From NCBI GenBank assembly GCA_934486965.1, contig CAKSQP010000079.1:1-6957 (forward strand): DNA of 6,957 nucleotides. The letters run 5' to 3'. Below the pieces are notes generated by a model that saw only the letters and a program-made list of their open reading frames with translations, ran no database searches and was not told where the DNA came from. The stretch is from an uncultured Eubacteriales bacterium (GTDB lineage Bacteria; Bacillota; Clostridia; Oscillospirales; UBA644). Positions 1 through 5,704 of this stretch are shown here, in pieces. A program made the position numbers and the translations under genes. Positions within the stretch are counted from its first letter, which is position 1. The number at the start of each line of letters is the position of its first letter.

Positions 1-650
1 TCGCCTGTCGGATCATATACGTTGGCGATTTCTTTTTTTGCTTGCTCTGCCGTCTTTTCACCGATAAGTATTTTATATTTCATCGTAACGCCTCTTATGA
101 TGGCGGCATCAAACTTATTACCTGCCATCTTAAGCGAACAGCTTTTTACAATGCCGTTGAACGAAACAACCGCAATATCAGCGGTTCCTCCGCCGACATC
201 GACAACCATTGTGCCGTTAGGCTTTGAAATATCAATACCTGCACCAAGCAGTGCGGCAATAGGTTCTTCTATAATAAATACCTTTCTTGCGCCGGCACAA
301 AGCGCAGCCTCAACTACTGCTCTGTTTTCGACATCGGTAACAGACGAAGGGACGCAAAGAATAATTCTCGGCTTAACAATTCGTCCGATAACCTTTCTGA
401 TAAATTCGATTATCATTGCTTCCGTCATCTCATTATCAGAGATAACACCGTCTTTGAGCGGTTTTACCGCAACAATATATTCGGGCGTTCTGCCTATCAT
501 TTTGTACGCTTCGTTTCCTACGGCAAGAACACAGTGCTTCTTTTTATCATAAGCAACAACAGACGGCTCGTTGACAACGATGCCCTTGTTTCCAAGCGTA
601 ATTATAACATTCGCCGTGCCTAAATCAATTCCAATATCGGTAGCAGACAT
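1..650 (-). CDS. mreB: MreB-like rod-shape actin, partial (C-terminus beyond window)
   Basis: This is a bacterial actin homologue that forms ATP-dependent filaments under the membrane and guides lateral wall synthesis. About 216 residues are visible of the usual ~340; the gene runs off the left edge. The N-terminus carries the phosphate-1 loop (DIGIDLGTANV, residues 5-15). A phosphate-2 loop, VVDVGGGTADIAVVS, follows the family's IEEPIAALLGAG stretch. LIGEKTAEQAK also matches the MreB signature. Start ATG 648-650 is preceded by GGAAAGGATTAAGAGT, a good ribosome site. It begins 18 bases after the stop of the upstream cca tail, so the two were probably co-transcribed. The family's usual YIRRKYN-like segment before LIGE reads VTMKYKI, and the protein has several extra cysteines, so it is a divergent MreB paralogue (MreB, Mbl and MreBH cannot be separated here). 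The assignment to the MreB family is firm. Confidence 0.93.
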   Translation of the reverse strand, partial: MSATDIGIDLGTANVIITLGNKGIVVNEPSVVAYDKKKHCVLAVGNEAYKMIGRTPEYIVAVKPLKDGVISDNEMTEAMIIEFIRKVIGRIVKPRIILCVPSSVTDVENRAVVEAALCAGARKVFIIEEPIAALLGAGIDISKPNGTMVVDVGGGTADIAVVSFNGIVKSCSLKMAGNKFDAAIIRGVTMKYKILIGEKTAEQAKKEIANVYDPTG

Positions 651-668
651 ACTCTTAATCCTTTCCGT

Positions 669-1184
669 TTACAAATAATTATTTTCTATCAAAGCCAAAA
701 GGCTATCCTTATCATTTTCGCAATTTCCGTTTACAACCTGTTCAAGCAGGAAATTGAGAGCCTTCCCGATTTCTTTTCCCGTAAAGCCAAGCCGTGAAAT
801 GTCGGAACCGTTGACTTTAAGCTGTTTAAGGCTCATAGGCGGTTCATTTTGAAGAAACTCCCTCGTATGCTTTTCGATGCTGTCAAAAAGCGCTTTTTCG
901 CCGAAATATGAAGGTGATTTTCCGCAGGTGTCGTAATAATGCACCTTTATCAGTTTAAGAAAACGTTCTGCACCGTAACGTGCAACACCCCTTCTTATAC
1001 TGCGAATATCATCGTTAATAACTATACCATGATTTTCGATTAAAAACAATACCTCGTCTTTAATTTTCTTGCTGAAACGCAATCTTTCAAGTATTTTTTC
1101 GGCAATTTTACAGCTGACATCGGCATGACCGTAAAAATGTCCTGCACCATCCTTCATAAAAAAGCTGTCGGGCTTGCCTATATC
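669..1184 (-). pseudogene. cca: 3' remnant of cca (CCA-adding tRNA nucleotidyltransferase)
   Basis: This is the core-genome part of the chimeric frame: about 171 C-terminal residues of an enzyme that is normally around 440 residues. It covers the end of the HD-like domain and the helical tRNA-recognition domain. The catalytic nucleotidyltransferase head and neck are missing and are not found elsewhere in this window. CCA addition is essential where tRNA genes do not encode CCA. The tRNA-Lys here does encode it, but that says nothing about the other tRNAs. The remnant remains in frame with the incoming N-terminal sequence. The following mreB-like gene depends on whatever promoter drives this frame. 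The family assignment of this portion is strong; calling it a pseudogene assumes the join is real. Confidence 0.7.
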
Positions 1185-1772
1185 ATATCCGACATTTTTT
1201 AAATACTCCGCTGTTAAAGCTTCGCCGAGTTGAGCCAACTTATATGGTTTTCCTGCCGTTGCCAGTTCTCTTAAAAGTGTTTTTAAATTATCGTTTTTGT
1301 CTGCAAGGCTCTGATAGAAATGATCCACGCTGCCGTACTCTTTTTCGATGGCGAGCAGTTTGCCGATGTTCACGCCGATAAGCGCGCTTATCTGATTTGT
1401 CAGATACTGCGTTCCGAGCCGATGTTCCTTGACCCGACCGACCAAGACTGCCGGGGCGGCGTTCAGTAAGGCATTTACATCATACTGATAAAAAATATCA
1501 TCAATGACCGGGATTTGCCCTGTCGCCGTGTCGATATGCGGCTCCAACCGATTCCACGCCGCGCCCGATGTCAGCATGGAATAAACCATTCCGCGGATAT
1601 GGTCGCTGACCGTAAAGTCGCCGCCGTCCCTTCGTTTGTCAAGCTGTTTTTTGATGTAGGTATTCTCCCACAGCTTTTTCGTTTGGATTTTGCCGTCCCG
1701 GATAAACAATTCCTCGCGTAGCTGTTTATCCATGAGCAGGACGGCGTTTGCGACCGTTTCCATGTCTTTCAA
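669..1772 (-). CDS. Chimeric ORF: HhH-GPD-like N-terminus fused to CCA-adding enzyme C-terminus
   Basis: This is one open frame of 367 codons built from two unrelated proteins. From the DIGKPD motif (residues 197-202, bases 1167-1184) onward it is the C-terminal part of a CCA-adding tRNA nucleotidyltransferase: the tail of the HD-type domain (GHFYGHADVS, then LRFS) and the C-terminal tRNA-binding domain (LKVNGSDISRLGFTGKEIG, then LLEQVVNG). The nucleotidyltransferase head with its DxD site is absent, and the HD pair is reduced to Tyr-Asp because the His lies across the join. Residues 1-196 match an accessory protein with HhH-GPD (DNA glycosylase-like) flavour: HIRGMVYSMLTSGAAWNRLEP and, before the join, LGEALTAEYLKNVG. 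This family assignment rests on memory of homologues and is moderate. TTG 1770-1772 is chosen because GAGGTGA lies 5-6 bases upstream; GTG 1779-1781 overlaps that ribosome site. The N-terminal half follows the small Xre gene closely, as in an operon. The product is unlikely to add CCA. It may be a true rearrangement or an assembly chimera. Confidence 0.75.
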   Translation of the reverse strand: MKDMETVANAVLLMDKQLREELFIRDGKIQTKKLWENTYIKKQLDKRRDGGDFTVSDHIRGMVYSMLTSGAAWNRLEPHIDTATGQIPVIDDIFYQYDVNALLNAAPAVLVGRVKEHRLGTQYLTNQISALIGVNIGKLLAIEKEYGSVDHFYQSLADKNDNLKTLLRELATAGKPYKLAQLGEALTAEYLKNVGYDIGKPDSFFMKDGAGHFYGHADVSCKIAEKILERLRFSKKIKDEVLFLIENHGIVINDDIRSIRRGVARYGAERFLKLIKVHYYDTCGKSPSYFGEKALFDSIEKHTREFLQNEPPMSLKQLKVNGSDISRLGFTGKEIGKALNFLLEQVVNGNCENDKDSLLALIENNYL

Positions 1773-1794
1773 GAAAATCACCTCGCCTTTTTAT

Positions 1795-2001
1795 TCAGCA
1801 GCTTTTATGTACTTCGATAAACAGTTCGGGGCTGACATTCAGCGCAAGACAAATGGCGCGCAGATCATCCGCATACATTGTCCGCTTGCCGTTCATCATG
1901 GCATTGAAGGTCACCTTGGATATGCCCGCCCTCTGCGCCACCGCTAACTGCTTATAGCCGTTTTCCTCTATGTAAGCCCGTACTTTTTTATAAACTTCCA
2001 T
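1795..2001 (-). CDS. Small Xre-family HTH regulator (68 aa)
   Basis: This is a single-domain helix-turn-helix protein of the Xre/Cro type. QLAVAQRAGISKVTFNAMMNGKR (residues 18-40) forms the HTH, with helix 2 at QLAVAQRAG and the recognition helix at KVTFNAMMN. ADDLRAICLALNVSPELFIE is the usual last helix pair. There is no C-terminal effector domain. The start at ATG 1999-2001 has GGAGGTG seven bases upstream. It is transcribed from a near-consensus promoter that has one dyad inside its spacer and a second just past the start site, so it probably represses itself. The downstream HhH-like/cca chimera begins 22 bases after its stop, giving an apparent two-gene operon. It lies divergent to a second Xre gene, an arrangement like phage or ICE repressor/Cro switches. 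Its exact regulatory role is inferred. Confidence 0.85.
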   Translation of the reverse strand: MEVYKKVRAYIEENGYKQLAVAQRAGISKVTFNAMMNGKRTMYADDLRAICLALNVSPELFIEVHKSC

Positions 2002-2018
2002 AGTTGCACCTCCACAAA

Positions 2019-2033
2019 TACAGGATTACTGTA
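2019..2033. promoter_or_regulatory. Operator O1: second dyad just after the transcript start
   Basis: TACAGGATTACTGTA has 5-bp arms around a 5-base centre. Read on the minus strand its core is ACAGTAATCCTGT, differing from O2 at one central base. The centres are 31 bp apart, close to three helical turns, so dimers would bind on the same face of the DNA. It covers the start-site region of the small Xre transcript. Confidence 0.78.
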
Positions 2034-2042
2034 CTTTGATAT

Positions 2043-2071
2043 ATAATATCACAGTAATGCTGTGAAGTCAA
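2043..2071 (-). promoter_or_regulatory. Sigma-A promoter for the small Xre/HhH operon
   Basis: On the minus strand, TTGACT (2066-2071) is separated by exactly 17 bases from TATTAT (2043-2048). This is a near-consensus housekeeping promoter about 40 bases upstream of the ATG at 2001. The whole 17-base spacer is a perfect dyad (see operator O2), so a bound repressor would exclude polymerase. Confidence 0.85.
2049..2065. promoter_or_regulatory. Operator O2: perfect dyad in the promoter spacer
   Basis: TCACAGTAATGCTGTGA has 6-bp arms TCACAG/CTGTGA around a 5-base centre and fills exactly the space between -35 and -10 of the minus promoter. Its core ACAGTAATGCTGT recurs with one change in O1. It is probably bound by one of the flanking Xre proteins; which one is not determined. 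Confidence 0.8.
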
Positions 2072-2102
2072 TAGAAAAGTACAGAATTTCTTGATTTTGC
2101 CC

Positions 2103-2130
2103 TTGCTTTTTCTTTATTTTCGTGTATACT
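2103..2130 (+). promoter_or_regulatory. Promoter for the 103-aa Xre gene
   Basis: TTGCTT (2103-2108), a 16-base spacer, then TATACT (2125-2130), placing the transcript start about 15 bases before the TTG codon. It points away from the minus promoter, and the two -35 boxes are 31 bases apart. An ACAG half-site at 2081-2084 sits just upstream. Confidence 0.65.
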
Positions 2131-2153
2131 ATTGTTATAGCGAGGTGATTTTC

Positions 2154-2465
2154 TTGAAATATGAGATCGGCAGCAGAATTCGTATGTACCGCAAAGAAAG
2201 CGGACTGACACAGGAGCAGTTGGCTGATAAAATAAACGTTACCAAGAGCAGAGTGTCGAACTGGGAGCAGGGAATCAACCGTCCCGACGCGGATATCTTA
2301 GCCGATATCTGCCGCGCACTGAATGTGCCGCCCAGCAATCTTTTGGATGTACATTTGTCGGCGGATGATTTAAGCGACAGGGAAAGAAAGGTCATACAGG
2401 CGTACCGAAGCAAAACAGAGGTACAGCAGGCGGTTGATATTCTGCTCGGGATAGAAAGTAACTGA
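2154..2465 (+). CDS. Xre-family HTH regulator (103 aa), TTG start
   Basis: This is an Xre/CI-type DNA-binding protein. The HTH spans about residues 6-60: IGSRIRMYRKESGLTQEQLADKI, then VTKSRVSNWEQG (recognition helix), then RPDADILADICRALNVPPSNLL. A short C-terminal helix, LSDRERKVIQAYRSKTEVQQAV ending in LLGIESN, is the small dimerisation-type tail common in ICE and phage repressors; no peptidase domain is present. The frame is open further upstream to 2091, but that part would overlap the promoter. TTG 2154-2156 has GAGGTGA correctly spaced. Promoter TTGCTT-16-TATACT lies at 2103-2130, and a strong terminator follows 38 bases after the stop, so it is monocistronic. It is divergent to the smaller Xre gene and could be the partner in a bistable switch. 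Confidence 0.88.
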   Translation: MKYEIGSRIRMYRKESGLTQEQLADKINVTKSRVSNWEQGINRPDADILADICRALNVPPSNLLDVHLSADDLSDRERKVIQAYRSKTEVQQAVDILLGIESN

Positions 2466-2503
2466 GTATCCAGCCGCAAACCGGGCGATACATGGAAGAT
2501 TCG

Positions 2504-2530
2504 GGGAGAGCGGCGGCTCTCCCTTATTTT
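2504..2530 (+). terminator. Rho-independent terminator after the 103-aa Xre gene
   Basis: The 8-bp stem GGGAGAGC/GCTCTCCC (2504-2511 and 2516-2523) with a GGCG loop is followed by TTATTTT. It begins 38 bases after the stop codon at 2463-2465. Confidence 0.92.
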
Positions 2531-2768
2531 ATATATACAGAGATAACCCCGCCATGCTGCGCCTGAGAATCGGCTGTGTCAATGTTTAACCTTATATAAT
2601 ATTGAAGCACAAAAAACGTTCTGTTTGCTGTACCCGACGCCGAAAAGCGGTTAAAACGTTTGGCGCGGTTTTCGCAGAGGGTGCCATCTGACTTGGATGA
2701 AAACAGTTTTGTTCCGTGCTTATTGATGATACAGAACAACACTGTGTTTTATTCAAGGAGGATACGAT
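2531..2768. other. 238-base stretch without a supported gene
   Basis: No frame here has a start codon with a ribosome site. A TATAAT (2595-2600) could be a -10 element giving a leader of about 165 bases to the 69-aa gene, but no convincing -35 is seen 16-18 bases upstream. A short palindrome, AACACTGTGTT, lies about 20 bases before that gene's ribosome site. A start-less open frame (2606-2794) reads KNVLFAVPDAEKRLKRLARF and might be decayed coding sequence. Confidence 0.45.
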
Positions 2769-2978
2769 ATGAAAAGATTCAGAAATTCGGTTAAAGCGGC
2801 AAGAAGCATTCGCACGAGCAGCTGCGTGTTCACGCCTGACGAGGTTGCCCAGCTTCTTATGCAGATCGATGAACTGCAAGGGTATGACATTTCATTTGAG
2901 GAAACCGAGGACGGCGCGGCGCAGTTCACCATCGGAGATTCGGTCTACAGCGTTATGGATATTGCGTCGGTACTCTGA
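2769..2978 (+). CDS. Small protein of unknown function (69 aa)
   Basis: I cannot assign a named family or function. The start at ATG 2769 is secure: AAGGAGG sits seven bases upstream. The N-terminus is strongly basic (KRFRNSVKAARSIR, residues 2-15). Next come a helix-like TPDEVAQLLMQIDELQGYD (residues 22-40), and an acidic, beta-like C-terminal half containing ETEDGAAQFTIGDSVYSV and ending in a hydrophobic tail. There is no signal peptide, membrane segment or zinc motif. The basic head and acidic body are consistent with a small nucleic-acid- or protein-binding accessory factor of a mobile element, but that is inference. It stands alone between two terminators, convergent to the primase gene. 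Confidence 0.75.
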   Translation: MKRFRNSVKAARSIRTSSCVFTPDEVAQLLMQIDELQGYDISFEETEDGAAQFTIGDSVYSVMDIASVL

Positions 2979-2997
2979 ACGGCGTTTATATATAAAG

Positions 2998-3036
2998 AAA
3001 GCCATTGAAACCGCTTTTGCAGTTCCAATGGCTTTT
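2998..3036. terminator. Bidirectional terminator between convergent genes
   Basis: AAAGCCATTG (2998-3007) pairs with CAATGGCTTT (3026-3035), extended by AAC/GTT past one mismatch, with a 10-base loop. It is followed by TTTTGCTTT on the plus strand and CTTTATATAT on the minus strand. It serves the 69-aa gene from the left and probably the primase gene from the right. Confidence 0.8.
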
Positions 3037-3095
3037 GCTTTGGCTATGACATTGATCGGAGTATTAAAAATACCGTCATAATCGTCATATCTCCA

Positions 3096-3476
3096 TTAAA
3101 AGACAACATCATCCGCGTCTGTGTCATCCTCGGTATTCTCAGTCATGCGGACAGGCGGATGAACTCCGTCAAATCGGACTGCGTAATGACAGTATGACGA
3201 TACTGGAGGTATTTTTTCATTTTTCAGAACGATCTCTGTGCCGTTCGTTTTGGATATAGTCCGAAATGAAATGCCTGCTTCCTGTAGATTACTTTTCAAT
3301 CCGTTCAGTCTGCGGGACAGCACATTTGGTGCGGGAGGAAACTCCTTACCTTTGTTATTGATACCGTACCGCGAAGCCATTTCCGACAACTGATGATACA
3401 GTTCGGAAATCAACCCCGACCATTCGGGTTTGTCTTTCCATAAAGGCAACCGCCAATGTAGCAACGATATCGGCAT
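3096..3476 (-). pseudogene. C-terminal part of the primase-ATPase, out of frame
   Basis: The genuine homologous portion starts at about 3434 with DKPEWSGLISELYHQLSEM and runs 112 residues to the stop at 3096-3098. It has a helical region with PPAPNVLSRRLNGLKSNLQEAGI, which resembles a winged-helix-like C-terminal DNA-binding module of such primases, and a very acidic tail (ENTEDDTDADDVVF). The ATG at 3474-3476 lacks a convincing ribosome site, and the residues before 3434 are the wrong-frame reading of the main gene. It is therefore best read as the displaced tail of the same gene rather than a separate gene. Independent translation is unlikely. Confidence 0.82.
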
Positions 3477-5409
3477 TTAAAATCTCGATATTTCTCTTGC
3501 CTTGATTTGCATGATACTGCTCAAGGAATTCGCTGCCGAGCCCGCCGAGCGCTTCACCGACAGCATATCCCCAACGGGCAAAATCCGCCATACGGGGCAG
3601 CTTGTCAAGTTTTACTGTCGGGTAAATGCGCATTGCTTTTGACAGGGTATCAAAGATACCGCCTAAAATACAGGGCAAGTCCTTTTCAAAGTCAGCCATA
3701 AGGTCCGTGAGTTCCCGACGGTTGCTTTCTTTAATGCGGCAGAGTTCAATCAGTATAGCCCGATCAAGCAAGTCGGGGCGATTGGCTACATTGTTTATTC
3801 CGTTAAGCGCCAAACACTTTTGAAATGTAAAAATGTAGTCATCGGAGTCTGTAAAAAGTTTTCTCTGCTGAATTCCGCCGCCTGTAATCGCACGACAAAG
3901 TGTATCACTTGTTTCCTCATCAATGCGGGAAACATTGTCGAAAGGCAGAAACCAATGCTGCTGTAAGTTTACCGCTAACGAGCGAGGATTTCTTTGAATT
4001 GTCAATGTTTCCAATGCCGACGGGTCTATCAGTTTTTTCAGCAACGTGCAGGCAGTGGTTTTTGCCGCGCCTTTTTCACCGAAGAAAATCGGCATGGCGT
4101 GAGGAATGTTCGGAACGAAGCAGCACACTAGCCAACACAAAAACAGCGTGTGGTTTTCCTGTAAATTGATGTATTTCAGAATACGCTTGATATCGCCCTC
4201 CGCACTCGGATGTACTTGACTGTTTTGATGTCGGAAACGTCTGAACAGAATCGGGGGATTATCAACGGTTGTCCAGCCTTCATTTGTGATTTTGACGGCG
4301 CTCCAATCGTCGTTACTCAGATTATACCAGAAGGCGTTATCCGACTGCATTACCCGGGTATCAAGCGGAATAGCCTTTGTATTTTCAAAGACAGCCTTCG
4401 CTTTCAGCACTTCTTTCGCCTGTGAAAGACTATCCTTTTTAGCGGGCCTTTTTTCGGCAGAATAATACAGGCTATTAAGCCAAATATTAAAATCTCCGTT
4501 GTCGATTGCCCACACTTCACGATGTCCATCCATCATAATGGCTGCATAAGGGTCTTTGGCCGTATCGTGAAACAGGACGGTGCCCTTTTCTTCAACAAGT
4601 CGAATAATAGTTTCCGCCTGTGTTTCATTCTTGAAGTCTCCTGCACTCACAGTATCGCTATGGATTGATGCAGGAGCATCTTCGATGATTTCACAGGTCG
4701 GAAGTTTGTCAACCTCTGTCACGGTATGTCCCATAACAAGCCAATCGTAAATATCACCCTTGGGCGGCAAATCGGGCAATTTTACGATTCGCGCGGTGGG
4801 AACGTTCTGCAAGACTTTCTTTGCGTAATCCATGCCGGGAGTGTCGTTATCCGGAATGATGATGACATTCTTATTTTTAAAATAATCAGTATATTCCGAC
4901 AACCATTTACTGTTCGCACCGTTATCAAGCGTAGTGGCAACAAATCCCTGTTTGATAACTGCGTCGGCACATTTCTCACCCTCTACAAAATATACTGTTT
5001 GTGCGTTTAGTACCGCAGGAAGATTATACGGAACCCGATTGACTCCCTGCAAATTTCTTTTGCCGTTCGGCTGTTCAAAATAGAACTGCTTTGTTTTGTC
5101 TGCATTATCAATTCTTGTTTTGGTGTAGGCTACCGTGCCGTCAGCGTTGTAATATGTATAGCTTGTCTTATTCATAATAAAATCTCCCTTGTTATCATAT
5201 AAATCTTTTTTCTTCAAACCCACAGCATTTAAAATATCTTCCGCAGAACAGCCCGCATAGCAATGCAGCAGTATTTGTTTTTTGTTTTCTGACAATCCCA
5301 CAGATAAACTTGGCTTTTTGTCATTGTGCGCCGGGCAAAGCGCCATATACTCATTTTCTCTCACCCTCTTTACATTTTTCAGATAACTTAAGAATTCTTC
5401 GATTTTCAT
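3355..5409 (-). CDS. Plasmid/ICE-type primase-ATPase (CHC2, TOPRIM, P-loop), frameshifted near its C-terminus
   Basis: This is a replication protein that would make primers and unwind or load at a mobile-element origin. In order: a CHC2-type zinc finger (C25, H28, C50, C54 in CPAHNDKKPSLSV and HCYAGC); a TOPRIM fold with catalytic EGEK (143-146) and DND (187-189), then KGDIYDWL (217-224); a linker; and a P-loop ATPase with Walker A GEKGAAKTT (444-452), a Walker B-like FLPFDNVSRID (487-497), a sensor-type LALNGINN (533-540) and a possible arginine finger in RPDLLDRA. Start ATG 5407-5409 has AAAGGAGG eight bases upstream, 24 bases after the 50-aa gene. True homology ends at E658. After that the frame runs through 26 unrelated residues to a stop at 3355, while the expected continuation DKPEWSGLISELY lies in the next frame. 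Removing one A at 3435-3437 restores a 770-aa protein. It may be inactivated or may carry a base-call error. Confidence 0.87.
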   Translation of the reverse strand: MKIEEFLSYLKNVKRVRENEYMALCPAHNDKKPSLSVGLSENKKQILLHCYAGCSAEDILNAVGLKKKDLYDNKGDFIMNKTSYTYYNADGTVAYTKTRIDNADKTKQFYFEQPNGKRNLQGVNRVPYNLPAVLNAQTVYFVEGEKCADAVIKQGFVATTLDNGANSKWLSEYTDYFKNKNVIIIPDNDTPGMDYAKKVLQNVPTARIVKLPDLPPKGDIYDWLVMGHTVTEVDKLPTCEIIEDAPASIHSDTVSAGDFKNETQAETIIRLVEEKGTVLFHDTAKDPYAAIMMDGHREVWAIDNGDFNIWLNSLYYSAEKRPAKKDSLSQAKEVLKAKAVFENTKAIPLDTRVMQSDNAFWYNLSNDDWSAVKITNEGWTTVDNPPILFRRFRHQNSQVHPSAEGDIKRILKYINLQENHTLFLCWLVCCFVPNIPHAMPIFFGEKGAAKTTACTLLKKLIDPSALETLTIQRNPRSLAVNLQQHWFLPFDNVSRIDEETSDTLCRAITGGGIQQRKLFTDSDDYIFTFQKCLALNGINNVANRPDLLDRAILIELCRIKESNRRELTDLMADFEKDLPCILGGIFDTLSKAMRIYPTVKLDKLPRMADFARWGYAVGEALGGLGSEFLEQYHANQGKRNIEILNADIVATLAVAFMERQTRMVGVDFRTVSSVVGNGFAVRYQ

Positions 5410-5433
5410 GTTCTGATCCTCCTTTCAAATTGT

Positions 5434-5586
5434 TCAGGCAACAGATTTTTCTTTGCCGGCAGTTTCTGTCTCGTCTGCTTCATCTCTTGATATCTGCTCG
5501 GATTCACGGATGTCCCTGATGATCACATCGAAGCAATCATAGGCAAATTGTTTTGCCAACTCGGATGAAATTGTAAAATCGCGCAT
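5434..5586 (-). CDS. 50-aa acidic protein upstream of the primase
   Basis: Reading from ATG 5584-5586 gives MRDFTISSELAKQFAYDCFD, then VIIRDIRESEQISRDEADE and a short charged tail ending in KEKSVA at TGA 5434-5436. AGAGGAGTT lies about eight bases upstream, and the stop is 24 bases before the primase ATG, so the two genes form an operon. The protein is predicted to be mostly helical and acidic, with no cysteine cluster or membrane segment. I do not recognise the family. Small proteins of this type often precede replication genes in clostridial mobile elements, so a replication accessory or regulatory role is possible but unproven. The good ribosome site and operon spacing support it as real. 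Confidence 0.68.
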   Translation of the reverse strand: MRDFTISSELAKQFAYDCFDVIIRDIRESEQISRDEADETETAGKEKSVA

Positions 5587-5628
5587 AGTGTTTAACTCCT
5601 CTCTGCACATAATTTTTTTGCGCGATTT
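5576..5628. repeat. Inverted repeat over the start of the primase operon
   Basis: AAATCGCGCA (5576-5585) and TGCGCGATTT (5619-5628) are perfect 10-bp inverted copies 33 bases apart. The match extends to TACAA outside the arms if one extra C is allowed. One arm overlaps the start codon of the 50-aa gene and the ribosome site lies in the loop. In the RNA the hairpin could hide the start; in DNA it could be an operator. Confidence 0.6.
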
Positions 5629-5656
5629 CTACAACGAACATTAAATAATAATGCAC

Positions 5657-5685
5657 TTGACGGAACTAAACGGGTATGATACTAT
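5657..5685 (+). promoter_or_regulatory. Possible promoter for the transposase-like gene
   Basis: TTGACG (5657-5662) is 17 bases from TACTAT (5680-5685). A better-looking TATAAT at 5683-5688 is 20 bases from the same -35. Either choice places the transcript start near 5692-5695, downstream of the ATG at 5651, which favours the later start at 5705. Confidence 0.5.
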
Positions 5686-5704
5686 AATAGAGCAAGGGAG
5701 CGTG

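Larger units (their letters stand above)
1767..2159. repeat. 20-bp perfect inverted repeat bracketing the regulator/promoter segment
   Basis: GCGAGGTGATTTTCTTGAAA occurs on the plus strand at 2140-2159 and on the minus strand at 1786-1767, with no mismatch. Each copy holds the ribosome site (GAGGTGA), the spacer and the TTG start codon of the outward-reading gene: the 103-aa Xre gene on the right and the HhH-like chimera on the left. The 353 bases between them carry the small Xre gene, both operators and both promoters. The identity stops immediately outside the 20 bases. It may be shared ancestry of the start regions, or a recombination site that allows the segment to flip. Confidence 0.85.

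Noticed and set aside
22..552. Plus-strand open frame of 176 codons
   Set aside because: It is the antisense shadow of the mreB-like gene, whose minus-strand translation has clear actin-fold motifs; the plus reading has no ribosome site.
2606..2794. Plus-strand open stretch reading KNVLFAVPDAEKRLKRLARF and onward
   Set aside because: It has no start codon with a ribosome site, overlaps the secure start of the 69-aa gene, and shows no recognised family. At most it is decayed coding sequence.
3425..3445. Programmed +1 frameshift in the primase gene
   Set aside because: The site lacks a known +1 slippery arrangement, rare-codon pause or internal Shine-Dalgarno stimulator, and a one-A change in a short run is the simpler explanation.
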